This document shows, one piece after another, positions 21,541 to 34,276 of a stretch of DNA of 64,000 nt (positions within the stretch are counted from its first letter, which is position 1; each line of letters starts with the position of its first letter). A program made the position numbers and the translations under genes. Source of the DNA: Hemicordylus capensis (Eukaryota > Chordata > Lepidosauria > Squamata > Cordylidae); contig NC_069657.1 of assembly GCF_027244095.1 (NCBI RefSeq), positions 47,614,857 through 47,678,856 of the forward strand, written 5' to 3'. The notes under the pieces are model-generated. The model saw only the letters and a program-made list of their open reading frames with translations, was not told the origin of the DNA and did not search any database.

Positions 21541-21884
21541 AGACTCATTCACACGTTATGTTCAACACTCGTACAATGAGTGTTCAGTGTGTGCAGCTAT
21601 ACATCTGTACACAGGTAAAGTCATCCACATGTTGTTGTTTTTTAAACATTTATATCCTGCTCTTTCTCAGAGGAGAGCAAGGGATTATATTTATCCTCAC
21701 AACAACCCTGTGAGGTAGGTTAGGCTGAGAGAGATGTTATGCTGAACACAGGCACAGAAGTACACTTCCTATCTGTACCATGCATTTGAAGGGCCTGTAT
21801 CCAGGTTCACTTTTCAAATGAACACAGGTACAGTCATTCACACAAACACATGTACGACTACAACATAATGTCTGGATCGGTCTA
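21541..21884 (+). repeat. Dispersed repeat family X, copy 2, interrupted
   Basis: Shares ACGTTATGTTCAACACTCGT, GTACACAGGTAAAGTCAT, CATGCATTTGAAGGGCCTGT and CAGGTACAGTCATTCACAC with copy 3, and closes with ACATAATGTCTGGATCGG. It is interrupted by the SINE fragment at about 21636-21732. Confidence 0.7.
21636..21732 (-). repeat. 5'-truncated Sauria SINE nested in repeat X
   Basis: Reverse-strand Sauria tail: CATTTATATCCTGCTCTTTC, then CCTCACAACAACCCTGTGAG, then GTAGGTTAGGCTGAGAGAG. It is bounded by ATGTT on both sides, a short target duplication; repeat X resumes exactly after it. Head missing. Confidence 0.7.
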
Positions 21885-23640
21885 CAGTGTGACACTGGTG
21901 AAATAGACCTGCTGGGCTGGCTGCAGAGTGGGAGGGCAGCCACCAGTAAAGTCATATTCCTCATCCTAAACTGTAGGCCAAGGCTTTTGATCTCAAGAGG
22001 ACAATTTTTGACATTGTTTTAGCTTTGTGCTCCAAACTAGGTCAAACTCAAGACTGAAGAAATATTTGGAATTGCCTGGTGCTGACTCCTGTAGGGAATG
22101 TGTCTGGGCAACCAGGTACATGAGACTTTTTTCCAGCCCTGGTATATCCTATTTTGTGTCCCAGAACAGGCATATGATATAGATGCAGGTTCTGGCCAGA
22201 CTGGGGAAGGAGCCGCTTGTAGCCCAGTTACCTGATGTTTCTGAGTGAAGACTGTTGATCTTGCTGCATGGGCTCCATTGCAATAGATGGTTCTTTATCA
22301 AGTAACAGGTGAGCAATTACTTGAGCAATACTGTTAGAAAGAACAAAGTTATAGAGAACCTTGAAATGCAGGTAGCCTGCATAGCACAAGGAGAAGAATC
22401 TTCACATATGGAACATCATTGTTAAATTAACAGGACGGAGGAAAAGAGTGTGCCTGTATGACTGAATTGAATGCCTAATGGAATGGAATGCCTATGTGTG
22501 AATGGAATTAAGGGGAAGCAGCATATGTGATTTAAATAAGGGGTGTGTGCACCATCACCTACCTTGCATTTCTCTGTAAAAATTATATTTGCTTACTGGA
22601 TTGACTACAGAAATAAACAGTATACTGCAAGAAAGACATGGAGAGTTAATTGGTATGCAGGATTTGCAATGCATTTAGACTACACTCGGCACAGAGGCCC
22701 CTATGGCCTTATTATTCTGGCCCATGGATGAATAAATTAACCTGAATATAGTACTGGTGCAGGTACATAACTATCATCTGAGGACAACCAATTGCAGACC
22801 TGGCCCACTGTTTATATAGCATGTCCTTCCTACAGTTGGTTGCCAAGTCTGCATCATGCCCTGTTTATCAGGACTTCCAAGAGCTGGGAGCAAGCCCTGG
22901 ACCAAATTGCTGCATTCAAATCTAAAGATGTATGCCTTACTGAAATTAGTAGAACTCAGCTTTAATCAAACATGCTTTACATTGCAGACGAAGTTACTCA
23001 ACAAAGTGAAGGGGTTGGGTGGATTGCATCTTAGGGCCTCCTAACATGTCACAAGATTTCTATGAGGAAGGCACAATTATATTTGTAGGCTATACCTTAT
23101 ATTCTAGTGTTTTCAGTCTAGGAAATCTGTCACAGAAGCAGCTCTCATTATCTGCATATAATGTATTTGAACATGATCAGACTTGCAGATAATTTGAACT
23201 AAACTATTTTGGGAGCGAAAATGGAATGAAAATGACTAGATTCAAGAGTCCTTCTGCTCACTGTATTAAAGACAGGCCCAGCTTTTTCTTTTCATTTCCT
23301 ATTTTTTTCATTTCTTAAAAAGAAATAGTCCTAGGTAAATATGTCAGGACATTATAAAAAGGTCAGTGTAAAATGGCTGGAAATAAATGCACATCGTTTG
23401 ACACATTACAGCTAGGAAGAAGACAGAACATTTGTTTTCAGTGTTTTCATGATTTATTCAGTAACGATAATGTGCCGTCTGCAGTGCATACAAAGAAAAC
23501 AGCTGCTTCCTTAAAGAACTTAAAACTGGGGATCTTAAGAGTTCCGTGACTCACTTTGGAGCCAGCGATGTTGCTGCAACTTGACACACCTCTTATTTGG
23601 CAGCAATGTTTCATAATGGAATTCCAGTTGACAGGCAGCT
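21885..23640. other. Intergenic DNA, nothing firmly recognised
   Basis: AT-rich. The stretch 21980-22400 has the feel of an old retroposon but could not be assigned. No gene seen. Confidence 0.4.
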
Positions 23641-23644
23641 GAGG

Positions 23645-23756
23645 ACAGCAAACTTGGCCCTCTAGCTGTTGTTGAACCACAACTCCCATCATGTGGCTGG
23701 AGATGATGGGAATTGTAGTTCAACAACAGCTGGAGGGCCAAGTTTACCCACCCCTG
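23645..23756. mobile_element. hAT-like fold-back MITE, ACTACAACTCCC family
   Basis: Near-palindrome: the left half AACTTGGCCCTCTAGCTGTT is mirrored by the right half CAACAGCTGGAGGGCCAAGT. The centre carries ACAACTCCCATCAT and its complement. The right end is ACCCACCCCTGG, a typical hAT CAGGGGTGGG terminus in reverse. Confidence 0.8.
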
Positions 23757-25257
23757 GCTGTATGACTAAAATGCTGCTGCAGCAGCTACACTGGCATAAG
23801 CCACTCAGAGCTTCTTTATAGTGCCCTGGATGTCAGGAAGGCTTTCCTGAGATGCCAACACCATCCCCGTTTTCTTTCTCCATGCAACAACATTCATGGG
23901 CTTTGAAGGAGCAGTGCTTCCTGTCATCCAAATGTGTATCTGCCAGTTTTTTTAGTTGCATTTTAAAATGAAAACAGAAAATTACACACGTTCTACAAGT
24001 TAGGGCTTGAAATCACTTCACTGTGGAAGGCTGTCTCATTTTGAGGACTCCACCCTCCATTTCCTTCATCTTTGGGGATGTGCAGTTCAGAATTATGCTT
24101 GAACATGTCCAAGGGGGCAGGTGTAGCGTCTAGATGCATTGCAAATACTGCACACTAATAAACTTTCCATGTGTTACTTGTAGTGTACTGTTTATTTCTG
24201 CAGCAGGCAAATATAATCTTTGCAGACGGAGAAGTTCTTTGACAAGAATTCTGTCATGTCCAAATCATCTGGGGGCAAGTACGATGTGCTTTGTAAATGG
24301 AATCCCCAAGTTTCCATCCTTGTGTTGATGGTGACAGTCCATCTGGCTACCATCACCTTTCTCCTTCAACTGTTTCCAGTTATGAAAGGGGGATGTCTGT
24401 GATTTTATTATAGATCTGTGAAATGCATAGAGTTACTGACCACTAAAAGCCCTATTCTATTTTTTTCCTGTTGTTTCCAACAAGAAATTAATTGATTTTC
24501 AGTTTGGAGATAAGCTGTTATAACCTGATGTTAGCGATGGCTAGCTTCTTTGGTTTGGGGAGCTGGATCCTTCCTTGCCAATTTACTCAGGGGCTAGTCC
24601 CTGTCCCCAGTGCTGATATCATCTTGCTAGACAGTGTCTGGCTCCCTAGGCAGAAGCGGCTTGCAACCTCCCTGGCATAAAAGAAGAGGACTTCATTTTA
24701 AAAAAAAAAGTCTCTGGACACATCTTTCCTTTTTGAGCTGAGAGAGGCATGTGACAGGAATTTGGTCCTAGTGCTGCTAATCTTCCCAGGGTTTATTTTA
24801 ATCACGATCAATTATCCTGGGTTAACAGCCGTATAACATCTGATTTGTTTACATCAGTGATGTGGGTTGGAAAATTTTCCAGACACTTTTCCATTGCTAT
24901 ATTTTTCTGCAACCCTCCCCGCTGCCACCGCTTGTACAGTGTAGTATAAAATGAATCAGTAATGTAATGAATGGATAGAATACCAGTCAAGCTGAGTCAT
25001 TTTAAAGTTGTAATTCAGTTTTTTCAAGATAATAAAGTCCTTTCTCACATTCCATCCATGTATGCAATCAATATGTATGCATGGGGGGATGGTGGCTGCG
25101 GGACCCATCCCAGCCGCTATGTGTCCACTGGCCATGCCCCCAAACCTCTGTCTGTTCAACAGAACAGTTTTCAGTGCCTTCTTTTTATTTTTGTAAAATT
25201 TAAACAATGTAGGACAAGTGCATGTTATTGAAATATCATGTCTTAAAATATTTACAA
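23757..25257. other. Intergenic DNA, nothing recognised
   Basis: AT-rich, no repeat family or gene identified. Confidence 0.4.
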
Positions 25258-25486
25258 CTACTACAACAAATATTTATATACCGCATTTCAACAAAACATT
25301 CCAAAGTGTAAATAAGATGGCTCTTCCTGTCCCCAAAGGGCTCACAATCTAAAAAGATGCATAAGATAAACACCAGCAACAATCACTGGAGGTACTGTGC
25401 TGGAGGTGGATAGGGCCGGTTACTCTCCCCCTGCTAAATAAAAAGAATCACCATGTTAAAAAGGTGCCTCTTTGCCCAGTTAGCAG
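25258..25486 (-). repeat. Retroposon 3' end, family C, reverse
   Basis: Starts with a reversed tail (ACTACAACAAATATTTATAT), then GGGCTCACAATCTAAAAAG, and ends at GGTGCCTCTTTGCCCAGTTA. Same order reversed in five other copies in this window. Likely the 3' region of a LINE or a SINE mobilised by it. Confidence 0.6.
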
Positions 25487-26740
25487 TGGTGTTTCAACAC
25501 ATTTAATATCTAGATAAACTTTGAATTCATTTAAATATAACATTTAAACCACATTAAGTGTTCGTTTTAATGTTTTTTTCTTAATCAAATATTGCAGTTC
25601 AGATACTTTGACTGTCTGGAAAAAATTGAGATATTTTTGAGATATTTTAAATTGAGATATTTAAAAATTGAGATATTTGTGCATGTACGGCACAACCTTA
25701 CCTTTGAAATTAAGATGACACTTTCTTTAGTTCACAAAAATATGTATCAAACAAACATGCTAAATCAGATCCCATCCAATTTAGGGCACTGAAAAAATTT
25801 CCAATTCAAAATATGTGGAAATTCCACATCACTGGTTCACATATTCAGCAGGTGAGTTAGAGGCTGAAGGGAACAGAAAGAGGAGGAAAATATTTTCATA
25901 AAACCAGAGGCTCTTGACTGACTCCTCTTTCATTCCAGAATAAAGAATATAGCAGTGGTGTTATCTCTAGTAAACAGAGGTGAGCATACAGAGTTTCCTG
26001 CAAGTCCATGCAGACAGAAGCTATGGTCTCTAATCTGAATCTTTAGGTACATAAATAAGCTCTAATGTCAATTGCATCGGTTTTTGACTCACATACCATG
26101 GCTCACATATTGGTCTCTGATGCTTTTTTTTTTTTTAACGTGCTTGAAATCTGCACTAACTCGCTGCTGTCTTCCTTTGAATACATAAATGAAACAGCTG
26201 GATATGGGAAGGGAGGACATCTGTCAGGAAAGATCAAGAAAAGAAAATGTTATTCTTTGGGGATACATGTCAAGGAGATGTGGAGATCCTCAACCTGGTG
26301 TAGCGTGGACATGTGCCGGAGGCAAAGCCCTCTGGGAAGAGAAGAGGGGAAATAATCTGAGAAGTAGGAAGCAGAGAGTGGGGGACCCTAATCAATATAT
26401 TTCATTAGCACATTGGGGGAAAGAAAGAGATGGTATTTTCTGTATTTTGGCAAGCATTCAAAAACACTTGAGGAATTCTACAGGTATGTAGATAAATTGT
26501 TGAATGATATTAAGAATATGTGGAAATGTGGGGGAATTCATTGGAGACAAGCAATGGCTTCCCACTTCGTGCATTTGGAACAGGTCAGCTATTTTCAATT
26601 TATATATTTTATATTTGTATGCTTCTAAATTGTAAGCACTACTTTTTATATTCAGGAGTAATACCACTGACTTCAAAGAGGATATCTGGTCTAAATGGAT
26701 GAGAGACTGTAGCCAGTGGGTCATGATTCAGAGATATATA
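25487..26740. other. AT-rich intergenic DNA
   Basis: Contains a short imperfect tandem of TTGAGATATTT-type units at about 25625-25680. No gene or repeat family recognised. Confidence 0.4.
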
Positions 26741-27045
26741 CATTAGGAACATAGGAAGCTGCCATATAACGAGTCAGACCATTGGTCTATCTAGCTCAGT
26801 ATTGTCTTCACTCTTCACAGACTGGCAGTGACTTCTCCAAGGTTGCAGACAGGAATCTCTCTCAGCCCTATCTTGGAGAAGCCAGGGAAGGAACTTGAAA
26901 CCTTCTGCTCTTCCCAGAGGGGAACATCTTACAGTGCTCACACTTCTAGTCTCCCATTTATATGCAACCAGGGCAGACCCTCCTTAGCTAAGGGGACAAG
27001 TCATGCTTGCTACCACAAGACCAGCTCTCTTCTCCTGCCTTTGGA
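26741..27045 (-). repeat. 5S-rRNA-like SINE, reverse
   Basis: Starts with the reversed tail (AGGAAGCTGCCATATAACGA, GAGTCAGACCATTGGTCTAT). Ends with the reversed head, GGGGACAAGTCATGCTTGCT then ACCACAAGACCAGCTCTC. Matches 48684-48989 end to end. Confidence 0.75.
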
Positions 27046-27544
27046 GACTCTGCCGTTGGAAATGGGCAAAGGCAGTTACTGTGGGCTGTCCATGGCTTTA
27101 TTTGTACCTGGAGGAGTAATATGCATTCATATATCCATGTGGACTATCCGCCAGTCAGACTGGCACTGCTGTTTCTGACAACACCAAATCATCTGTTCAG
27201 TGTAAGTGGGCAAGGAAGGTGAATTGTCAGTGTGAATTCAAGAGGGCTTTGGTCCTCTGCATTTGGGGTAACATTGATAAACTGGTGGGTGCTTCACATA
27301 AGCTCCCAATCCAGCCACGACAACATGTCTGCATTCTCAGCAGGTGTTAGGTGTGGGGAGCCACTCCTGAGGACTGCACACAGAATATCATTTGTGTGGG
27401 AGTTTCTCAGCCCTGAATAGGGATCTGTCTGTGAAAGTTTTTTTAGCACTGAGGTTTCTGCATATGGATTGTCATTGCTAGATGGAGGCAATGGTCTTTT
27501 CCAAGAATGTATGCAAATATGACTTGGAAATGTATATGCAAATA
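27046..27544. other. Intergenic DNA between two SINEs
   Basis: A TATGCAAATATGACC-type phrase occurs twice at 27509-27550. Nothing else recognised. Confidence 0.35.
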
Positions 27545-27700
27545 TGACCAATGGGTTCCAAGTCCCCTCCCTAGCATCTCCAAGACAGGGCGGAGAGGCC
27601 TGCAACCTTGGAGAAGCCGCTGCCAGTTTGTGTAGACAATACAGAGCTAGATGGAGCAATGGTCTGACTCAGTATAAGGCAGCTTCATCTGTAACTCTGT
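27545..27700 (+). repeat. 5S-rRNA-like SINE, tail half only
   Basis: Begins inside the element at GGTTCCAAGTCCCCTCCCT. Runs through GCAACCTTGGAGAAGCCGCT to GGTCTGACTCAGTATAAGGC. The 5S-like head is absent. Confidence 0.7.
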
Positions 27701-28204
27701 AAAACCTACAGAACAGGATAGGGAATAAATGGAAACACATAAAAATAGCTCATTAAAAAGCCCATTAGTAAGCAGCAATAAGAACAGGAAGACAATGAAT
27801 AAGGGATTTCTAGTATGGTGTTGAACAAATGGAGGTTGTGGGGTATAATTTGTCCCCCCTCCCGAAGGATATCAGGTCTAATTTGACACCTCACCCCCCC
27901 AAAGGATTTCTGGTCCCCTTTCACATGCCAACCCAGAGGCAAAAGGATGGATCAGTGTTTGTGGCAGCATTTCTTGCTGGTTGGGAAGGACTGACCAGGC
28001 AAAGTCAACAGAATGACCATCCTGTAAAACTAGTTACTGAACAGGCAGTCTTTATGGACCTTAGGTGGAGAAACAGGATCTGACTTGGAAAAACAAACAG
28101 AAATAAACAGCCCAACGTGTTTTATGTTATCAAATGTCAGAGTTGGAGGGGAAAGTCCAAGGATAATTTTGTCCAAACTCATGGCACTGAGGCTGAACTC
28201 TCTG
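27701..28204. other. Intergenic DNA, nothing recognised
   Basis: No repeat family or gene identified. Confidence 0.35.
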
Positions 28205-28535
28205 GGCAGGTTCAGACAACACTCAAAATGCCAAGCCTCCAGTTCCTAGAGTTTGACAGTGAGCCTGACTTGCAATACATGGTGGGATAACCTGGCAATG
28301 GCAAGTTTGGACAACACAACCAATGTCATCTTTGTCAGCCCTACTTACAGTCTTGGTGGTGACATCCAGAGTTGAAGTCAGCTCCAGAACCATAAGTAGG
28401 ACTGACAAAGTCAACACTTGACAGATTTGGACATAACCAATGTTGGCTTATTCCACCCCCGACCTCCACCGGAAACTTGATTTACCACCTAACTCCGGGA
28501 ACTGGAGATTGGGCTTTTTGAGTGCTGTGTGAAGT
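28205..28535. mobile_element. DNA transposon (MITE) with inverted ends, GGTTCAGACAACACTC type
   Basis: The left end GGTTCAGACAACACTCAAAA is mirrored by the right end TTTTTGAGTGCTGTGTGAAG. Inner arms around CTCCAGTTCC also pair. No clear target duplication, so the superfamily is open. Confidence 0.6.
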
Positions 28536-28689
28536 CACCCACTATGTCTGTACTATTTGCCTTTCTTCTGTGGGTAACTCAAGTGTGTGTGTGTCTGTCT
28601 GTCTGTCTGTCTGAGATTCTCAGCAAATCTCTCTTCCAGGCCCTGATAGACCTGCTTAGCTTCAGCAAGGTCGCTGCATCATGCCAAAT

Positions 28690-29110
28690 GATGTCGTTCC
28701 AATGAGGAGAGTGCTTCTAAATGTACCCTTGTCAACATTTTTCCTTTGATCAAGTTCTATTACAACTGGGAAGCTCTTCCTAATATCTAACCCTGCCCAA
28801 ACTCACTGATTCTTGTAAATTAATGAAATTGGAGAGCAATTGTGCCCTGTTCTTCCTTTTAAGGAAGATCTTTTAAGGATCTGAAGATTGCTCCTATACT
28901 TTTCACTTTATTTTTCTATTAGGGCTAATATTCTTGTTCCTGTTTGCACTAAGTCACCTGAGCAAAAGTTGAACATTTTTACTGTCTTTGTCACAGCCTT
29001 CTGCATTCTCTTGAATTTGTTGAAATCATCCCCCCCACCGCAATTGAGTACAATATACTAGAAGGTTTTAACCAGCAAGAAATAAGGGGATATTACTTTT
29101 TATGTTTTAG
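28690..29110 (+). repeat. Old CR1-type LINE 3' region
   Basis: Carries the CR1 3'-end phrases AAGCTCTTCCTAATATCTAA and GTCACAGCCTTCTGCATTCT with typical spacing. No intact coding sequence. Strongly diverged, so old. Confidence 0.6.
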
Positions 29111-29144
29111 ATAATATAATAGTCTCTATACAGGTATTTCCCCC

Positions 29145-29790
29145 AAAATCTCCAAGTACTTCTCATATATTATTCCAGAGACCCTTACAGTAACCCTTTA
29201 ATGTAATATTACTATTCACATATTATGCCCGGAAAGCTGAAGCGGGCAATCCTTTCATGAGGCGAAATGAGGCAGTTGCCTCAGGTACAGTGTTCCCTCT
29301 AAGGTGTGCACACACTCACACATTTTTTTGATGTCCACTCAGTTAATTGTAGATTCCACTCAGGTTTAATCAGGAAGGTACCAGCCTGAATCACACTGCC
29401 TTGATACTGTTGCCCAGAACAAAACTCATTCCACACACAGATTATTGGGGTGCCAGTAGGGTGGCAAGATCCCCTCTTCTGCCCTCGAAGCAGTTCTTCA
29501 GGATGATCTGACCCTTGCAAGCTTTCAAAGGAACACCTCTCCTCACACTCTTTACAAAGCTTGTAAGAAGCAGGAAGAAAGGGAAGGAGGCTGCTGGCAA
29601 GCTTCTTTCCTCCCCACCACTTTCAAGGCTTGCAAGGACCGGTTTTTAAAAGGGTCTGGCCCCCACTAGGGTCATGGGGCAAGGCAGTATTTGGTGCCTT
29701 GCCTCGGGTTGCGCGATACCTTAGGCCACCCTGCCCTGAACCGAAGCTCAGTGGCTTGCCCACGTCTTCTCAGTAAGGCCATTTGACCCA
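29145..29790 (-). repeat. Possible MIR/CORE-SINE split by an insertion
   Basis: 29145-29244 resembles the tail side of a reversed MIR (TTATTCCAGAGACCCTTACA to CGGAAAGCTGAAGCGGG). 29740-29785 resembles its continuation (AGCTCAGTGGCTTGCCCACG). The sequence between would be an insertion. Weak; diverged. Confidence 0.35.
29283..29735. mobile_element. Candidate hAT-like element inside the old SINE
   Basis: The left end CAGTGTTCCCTCTAAGG compares with the right end CCTTAGGCCACCCTG, whose reverse complement is CAGGGTGGCCTAAGG. The match is partial and no 8-bp duplication is clear. Confidence 0.35.
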
Positions 29791-30089
29791 GGGATGGGAT
29801 GGAGCTTACCAAATTACAATTGATCGTACTAATCACCAGAGCTGTGCTATCTCCTATGCTTTGGCAATGTGTCCCAGTATAACACTTTCCTCACTGAGGA
29901 CCCTTTCTTAAGCAAGGACCTAAAAGCTGAGATTGAAGAAGGGCCAGGCAGGCCTCCTCAGGGCTTTCCTTTCCTTTCACAGCCTGAGCTTGGTTGCTGG
30001 GAAAGCCCTGCTGCAAGTCCCCATCCGTATCATTTTGGCCTGTAGCAGAACCAGGGCAAGGCCTCTCTGGCCTTAGCAGGCTGGCAAAT

Positions 30090-30190
30090 GTGCATGGAGT
30101 CAAGGTACACTGGGCCTAAACTGCTTAGGGCTTTAAAGGTGAAAACCATTCCCTTAATTGAGCCCAGAAACAATTGGGAGCCATTATACT
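30090..30190 (+). repeat. Retroposon fragment, CR1/L2-like 3' region
   Basis: CTGCTTAGGGCTTTAAAGGT and AGCCCAGAAACAATTGGGAG match a common reptile retroposon 3' region. Family assignment is tentative. Confidence 0.45.
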
Positions 30191-30937
30191 CAGCACAAGA
30201 CAGCTTCATGTGCAAGATGAACTCGCCATGACAGTACTGTGAACATTGCTAATGATGTCTCCAACCAGTGGTGGCTCAACAACACCTCGGTGTGCCTTAA
30301 ACAAGATGTCAAATCCTGCCCTTGTGTGCAACCTCCCCCCCGCCCCGCCCATGTTTTTAAAAACCTGGCAGCAGAAGAGCATTTTACCACCTTGCTGGTA
30401 CCCTAGTAATCTGCTGCCTGAGGCGAATGCCTCACCTCACCTCACGGAAAAGCCATTCCTGTCTCCAACAGTAGTTCACATTTGTCACACTGGATTTTGA
30501 ATGAAGTGTCCTGCTTATGGCCATGTTTGGTTCATTTTCCCCATCTTGCTGACTCTCTTAGAAATTTTAGTATAGGCGTGAACTTGCCAGAGAATGTTAT
30601 TCCATAACAAAGCTTAAACACATTTTCAAGTCCGTTTAGGTGAAGCTTGCCTTGCTAATGCCTGCTTTTTATCTGCTACAGCAGACAGAGGGCTCCATTT
30701 GTGAGTGTCAATTCTTGCACCTTTCCTCAGCACAAAATTCAGTTAATAACAGTGAAGTCAACCCCTTCCTCCACTTTTGTAAAAGGTCATGGTGTTTGAT
30801 GTTGGAAATGGAGATGGAAATCAACTCCCCCCACAAACTGAGGCTGTTCTAGGCCATGTTCCTGTCAGTACTTGACAGAGAAGACTGACCTATTTTTGAG
30901 AAGATTTCAGAGTGACATGAGACTGTGTCACACAATA

Positions 30938-30940
<3 letters not shown>

Positions 30941-30972
<32 letters not shown>
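30941..30972. repeat. (GT)n microsatellite
   Basis: An uninterrupted GT run. Confidence 0.95.
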
Positions 30973-30973
<1 letters not shown>

Positions 30974-31149
30974 ACAATGTATTTTTTTTAAAATAAAAGT
31001 CAAAACAACCACCCAATGGCTCAAAAGTGTTGTTATGTCCATAGCACGGTGTGAATCATTTCAGGGGCAGCTGATTGTGGTTGGCAAAATGCAAACACAA
31101 CATGAAAAGCTGTAATACTTAAATGCAAGGTAAAGCATTGGGATGTGGA

Positions 31150-31216
31150 AACATAGGTAAGGGTGGAGCTGGGGGCCCTTTTGAACCCTTTCGCTCAATT
31201 CTAGCTACATCCCTGC
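31150..31216 (-). mobile_element. hAT-like MITE fragment, GGGATGTAGCTA family
   Basis: The reverse strand reads CAGGGATGTAGCTAGAATTG then GGGTTCAAAAGGGCCC, matching the opening of the copy at 4142. Only one end is present. Confidence 0.6.
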
Positions 31217-34200
31217 TTGGGTAACCTGGTGTTCCAGACTTTTGGATAGGCCAGAAGAAGTGGAAAGAATTCAAGGATTTTAGCCTCTTCGAGATCAGGG
31301 ACACTAAGCCTTATCTTGCCCATTGCCAGGAGACTTGGGAAGAATGTCCAAAGGAGAGAGCAGAATTGCTGACTGGTCAGTAACTATATAAATAAAGCAC
31401 CTGGTCTGCTTCTCTTTCTTTAGCAGTGGTTTGATATCTTTGATATTTCTAGCTCTGTGCCATGAAAACCTCCACTTGCTGATTTCAGCATCCCAAATAT
31501 CTCTTAAAGGCAGAGGAGCAAGCTGGGTGAGCTTTTTCTGGCCAGTTGGCCACCCTATTTTGTATATATCACTGGATTCTGAACTAAGCAGTTTCTCCAC
31601 CATTTGGTGAGATGACAGCAATGCAGACTTTCAGTCTCCATTATCATCAGTAAGCCTATTATATAAAAATCTAGAATTATGAATGAATCAGTTATAAATG
31701 GCACCTTGTTGAAGTGTGACTAGATAATGAATGGTACAGACAGGGCAGACCAGAAATGCTTAGAGCTGCTTCTCACAGGCTTCATTTTGCTGGGAAATCC
31801 TTGTCTGCAGCACATGAATCTGCATATGATGTCACCAGCAGACAGATACAGTGAAATTTTCACATGATTGCTGGTTTTGTTCAGATGTCCACTCATAATC
31901 TGAAGTCATACATTTCCCGTGATTAAACACCTGTGCAGAGAAATGCTGGTTCATCCAAGAATGGAGCTACTCTATTGCACCACCTACTGCTGTTTACCCC
32001 TCTTTCAAGCAGGGCTTTTAAAAAGGGAAATTCAGAATTGCACAATGGTATGTGAGTGTAACTTGCACATGTAGTGTGAGCTATTGCAACACACAGCTGT
32101 GACTTTTCCTTGTCTGTGCACACTTACTACATTGGTTAGAGTCACATTCCATGACATTTAGAAGCCCTCACTCTTCTCTCTTTCTTTTTCTTGTTATCAG
32201 TCACTGTTTACAACACATCATCTAACATAATGCAACTTTTGCATGACTTGAATTTTTGAACTGCACAAGTTTTCCTTTGGAACTGCCCTCTTTTTTAGAG
32301 CTGCACATTTTGTGTCTGCTAAATAAAGCCCTGTTTTGAACACTTATAAACTAGATATGAAGTAGGGGGTCGATCCATGGTTAGGCACCAGCAATGTGTG
32401 GAGTTTGGGGAAAAATCCTTAGTATGAGAATTGGTTGTTAAGTGTGAAATGAAATGTGTAGGCTATGCGCTTGGCTTGTCTACTTTGGTAATCTGGTATC
32501 ATGTGCTCTGAATGCACTTTATTATCTGATTTCCATTTGTGGCATGTTTGTAGTTGGAACTGTATACCACACCTCCCAGGTTACTTGGCCACATCCTCTA
32601 CACATTGTATATTATGCCTCCCAGGTTAATGGCAGTAATTGGCAGTAATTCTTTGTATGAGAATCGGGTTGTTACAAGTTTATTCTTATGTTTGCCTGCA
32701 AAGTGTAGGAGGGTTTGTGCATCCCTGCTGTGCAGACAGGAACAATGTCTGCAATGTTGCAGCCTAACAATGTGGACATGGGGGAGTTTAACAGCTAGCT
32801 CTCCCTCTCTCTCTCTTTTAGGGAAAAGGTATCCATATACTCACACATCTGACCTTCCCAACAAATGTACTTTATCTCCACCCCCTTGAGTTACAAAGTG
32901 CAGCACAGATGCAGCAAGCCTTATGAAGTAAAAAGCATTTTAACAACCCAGTCCTGCAACTCACACCCATTACAGGTTAAGCTTAGAGTGAGTCTCAGCA
33001 ACTCCTCCAGCATCGCAAAGCATGACATTACTCTGTCACTGTGGGTGGATCAGCCGGTGAAAATGTTTAAGACTGGGATGCCTGTCATAGTCATTCCAGA
33101 GCTAAGGAAATTAGTACGACTAATTAGCGCCTAGTGGGATAAATATTTTTGTCTTGGCACCCGTCTTGTGAAAACTGATTGAAGCCAGACATTTATTTCA
33201 CAAGCACAGATCACCCCAAAGCTATCTGATGGCGACAAGTTTTGTTCATGCCAGCAGGGGAGTATTGAAGTCGGAGACCCCGAGGTGAAAAGGCTCCTCC
33301 CCTTTTGCAATTTTCCGCAGGATAAAGAAGGCTTTGTTCAAAGGGTTGCCCTCCCTAGACATCCCTACTAGAAACATGCAAATGAGAACACACGTCAAAG
33401 AGAAGGGAAAACATTTCCAGCCTTGTGCCAATTCACGATTGACTTCGTTATTTTCATTGACTTCAGTTCTCTGATTCAGATGTAGGACGTAATTTAGTGC
33501 AGCATTTCTCCCCCAGAGAATGAAGGTTTTCCCCAGAGTGCCTCCTGTCTCATCCATGATTGGCAACTGTTGAGGCCCTCGCTAATTCTGTGCAGATGAT
33601 AGCAGAGCTAGTTGTCACGAAAATAATTATTTCTTGATTGCCTCCATTCCCACTGAATTGAATGCAGGATGCAGCCTTCTGCCATAATTAAGGCATTGAA
33701 GAGCATTTATATCCAGAATGCTTTCTTCTAGCTTTAAAATAATTGGCCAAAATGTTTACAGTTGTAGAAGTGCACGCAAAGGCGAACATAATGAATTTTT
33801 GGTAATGAGTTTACATATTCCATAGGCATTCATTTTCTGTTTTGTTTTGTTTTTTTAATTGGAGCCTGCTCAGCAGAAGATTCCCACTATAAACCACATC
33901 ATCTTCATTCTTTTTGTGTTCTATTGTTACAGATTTGTGACGACACCAGTGGTTGCTCATATGTAACATTTTGATCCTGTCTCACTCATTGCTGCAAAAC
34001 TGTGCATATATATGGAAGGAAAGATGAAGAGTTGATTGAAAAGGAGAATGTGGCAGAGTGGCTGAAATGAGCAAGAGTAAGGTGTGTGGAGTGAATGAGA
34101 GTTTTGCCACAAAATTGGCTTTAAAAGCAAGCAAGCAACCAACATTACTGTGATGAAGAAATAAAAATGTTGCTGTGATGTAAAAAGAGGGCTGGAATAA

Positions 34201-34276
34201 TAAAGTGATGATTAAAGAAAAGGTTTGTCCCAATGAATCAAAATAAGATTTATACCTCTTTAATGAGACAATGAGG
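31217..34276. other. Intergenic DNA with a candidate conserved block near 33.0-33.7 kb
   Basis: 31.2-32.9 kb is AT-rich with no clear gene. 32990-33720 is free of repeats and balanced in composition, with homeodomain-like TAATTAG at 33121-33127. It is the likeliest regulatory DNA here. Nothing else recognised. Confidence 0.4.

Noticed and set aside
28588-28612. CRISPR-like or tandem array at the GTCT run
   Set aside because: A simple (GTCT)n microsatellite in a vertebrate genome.
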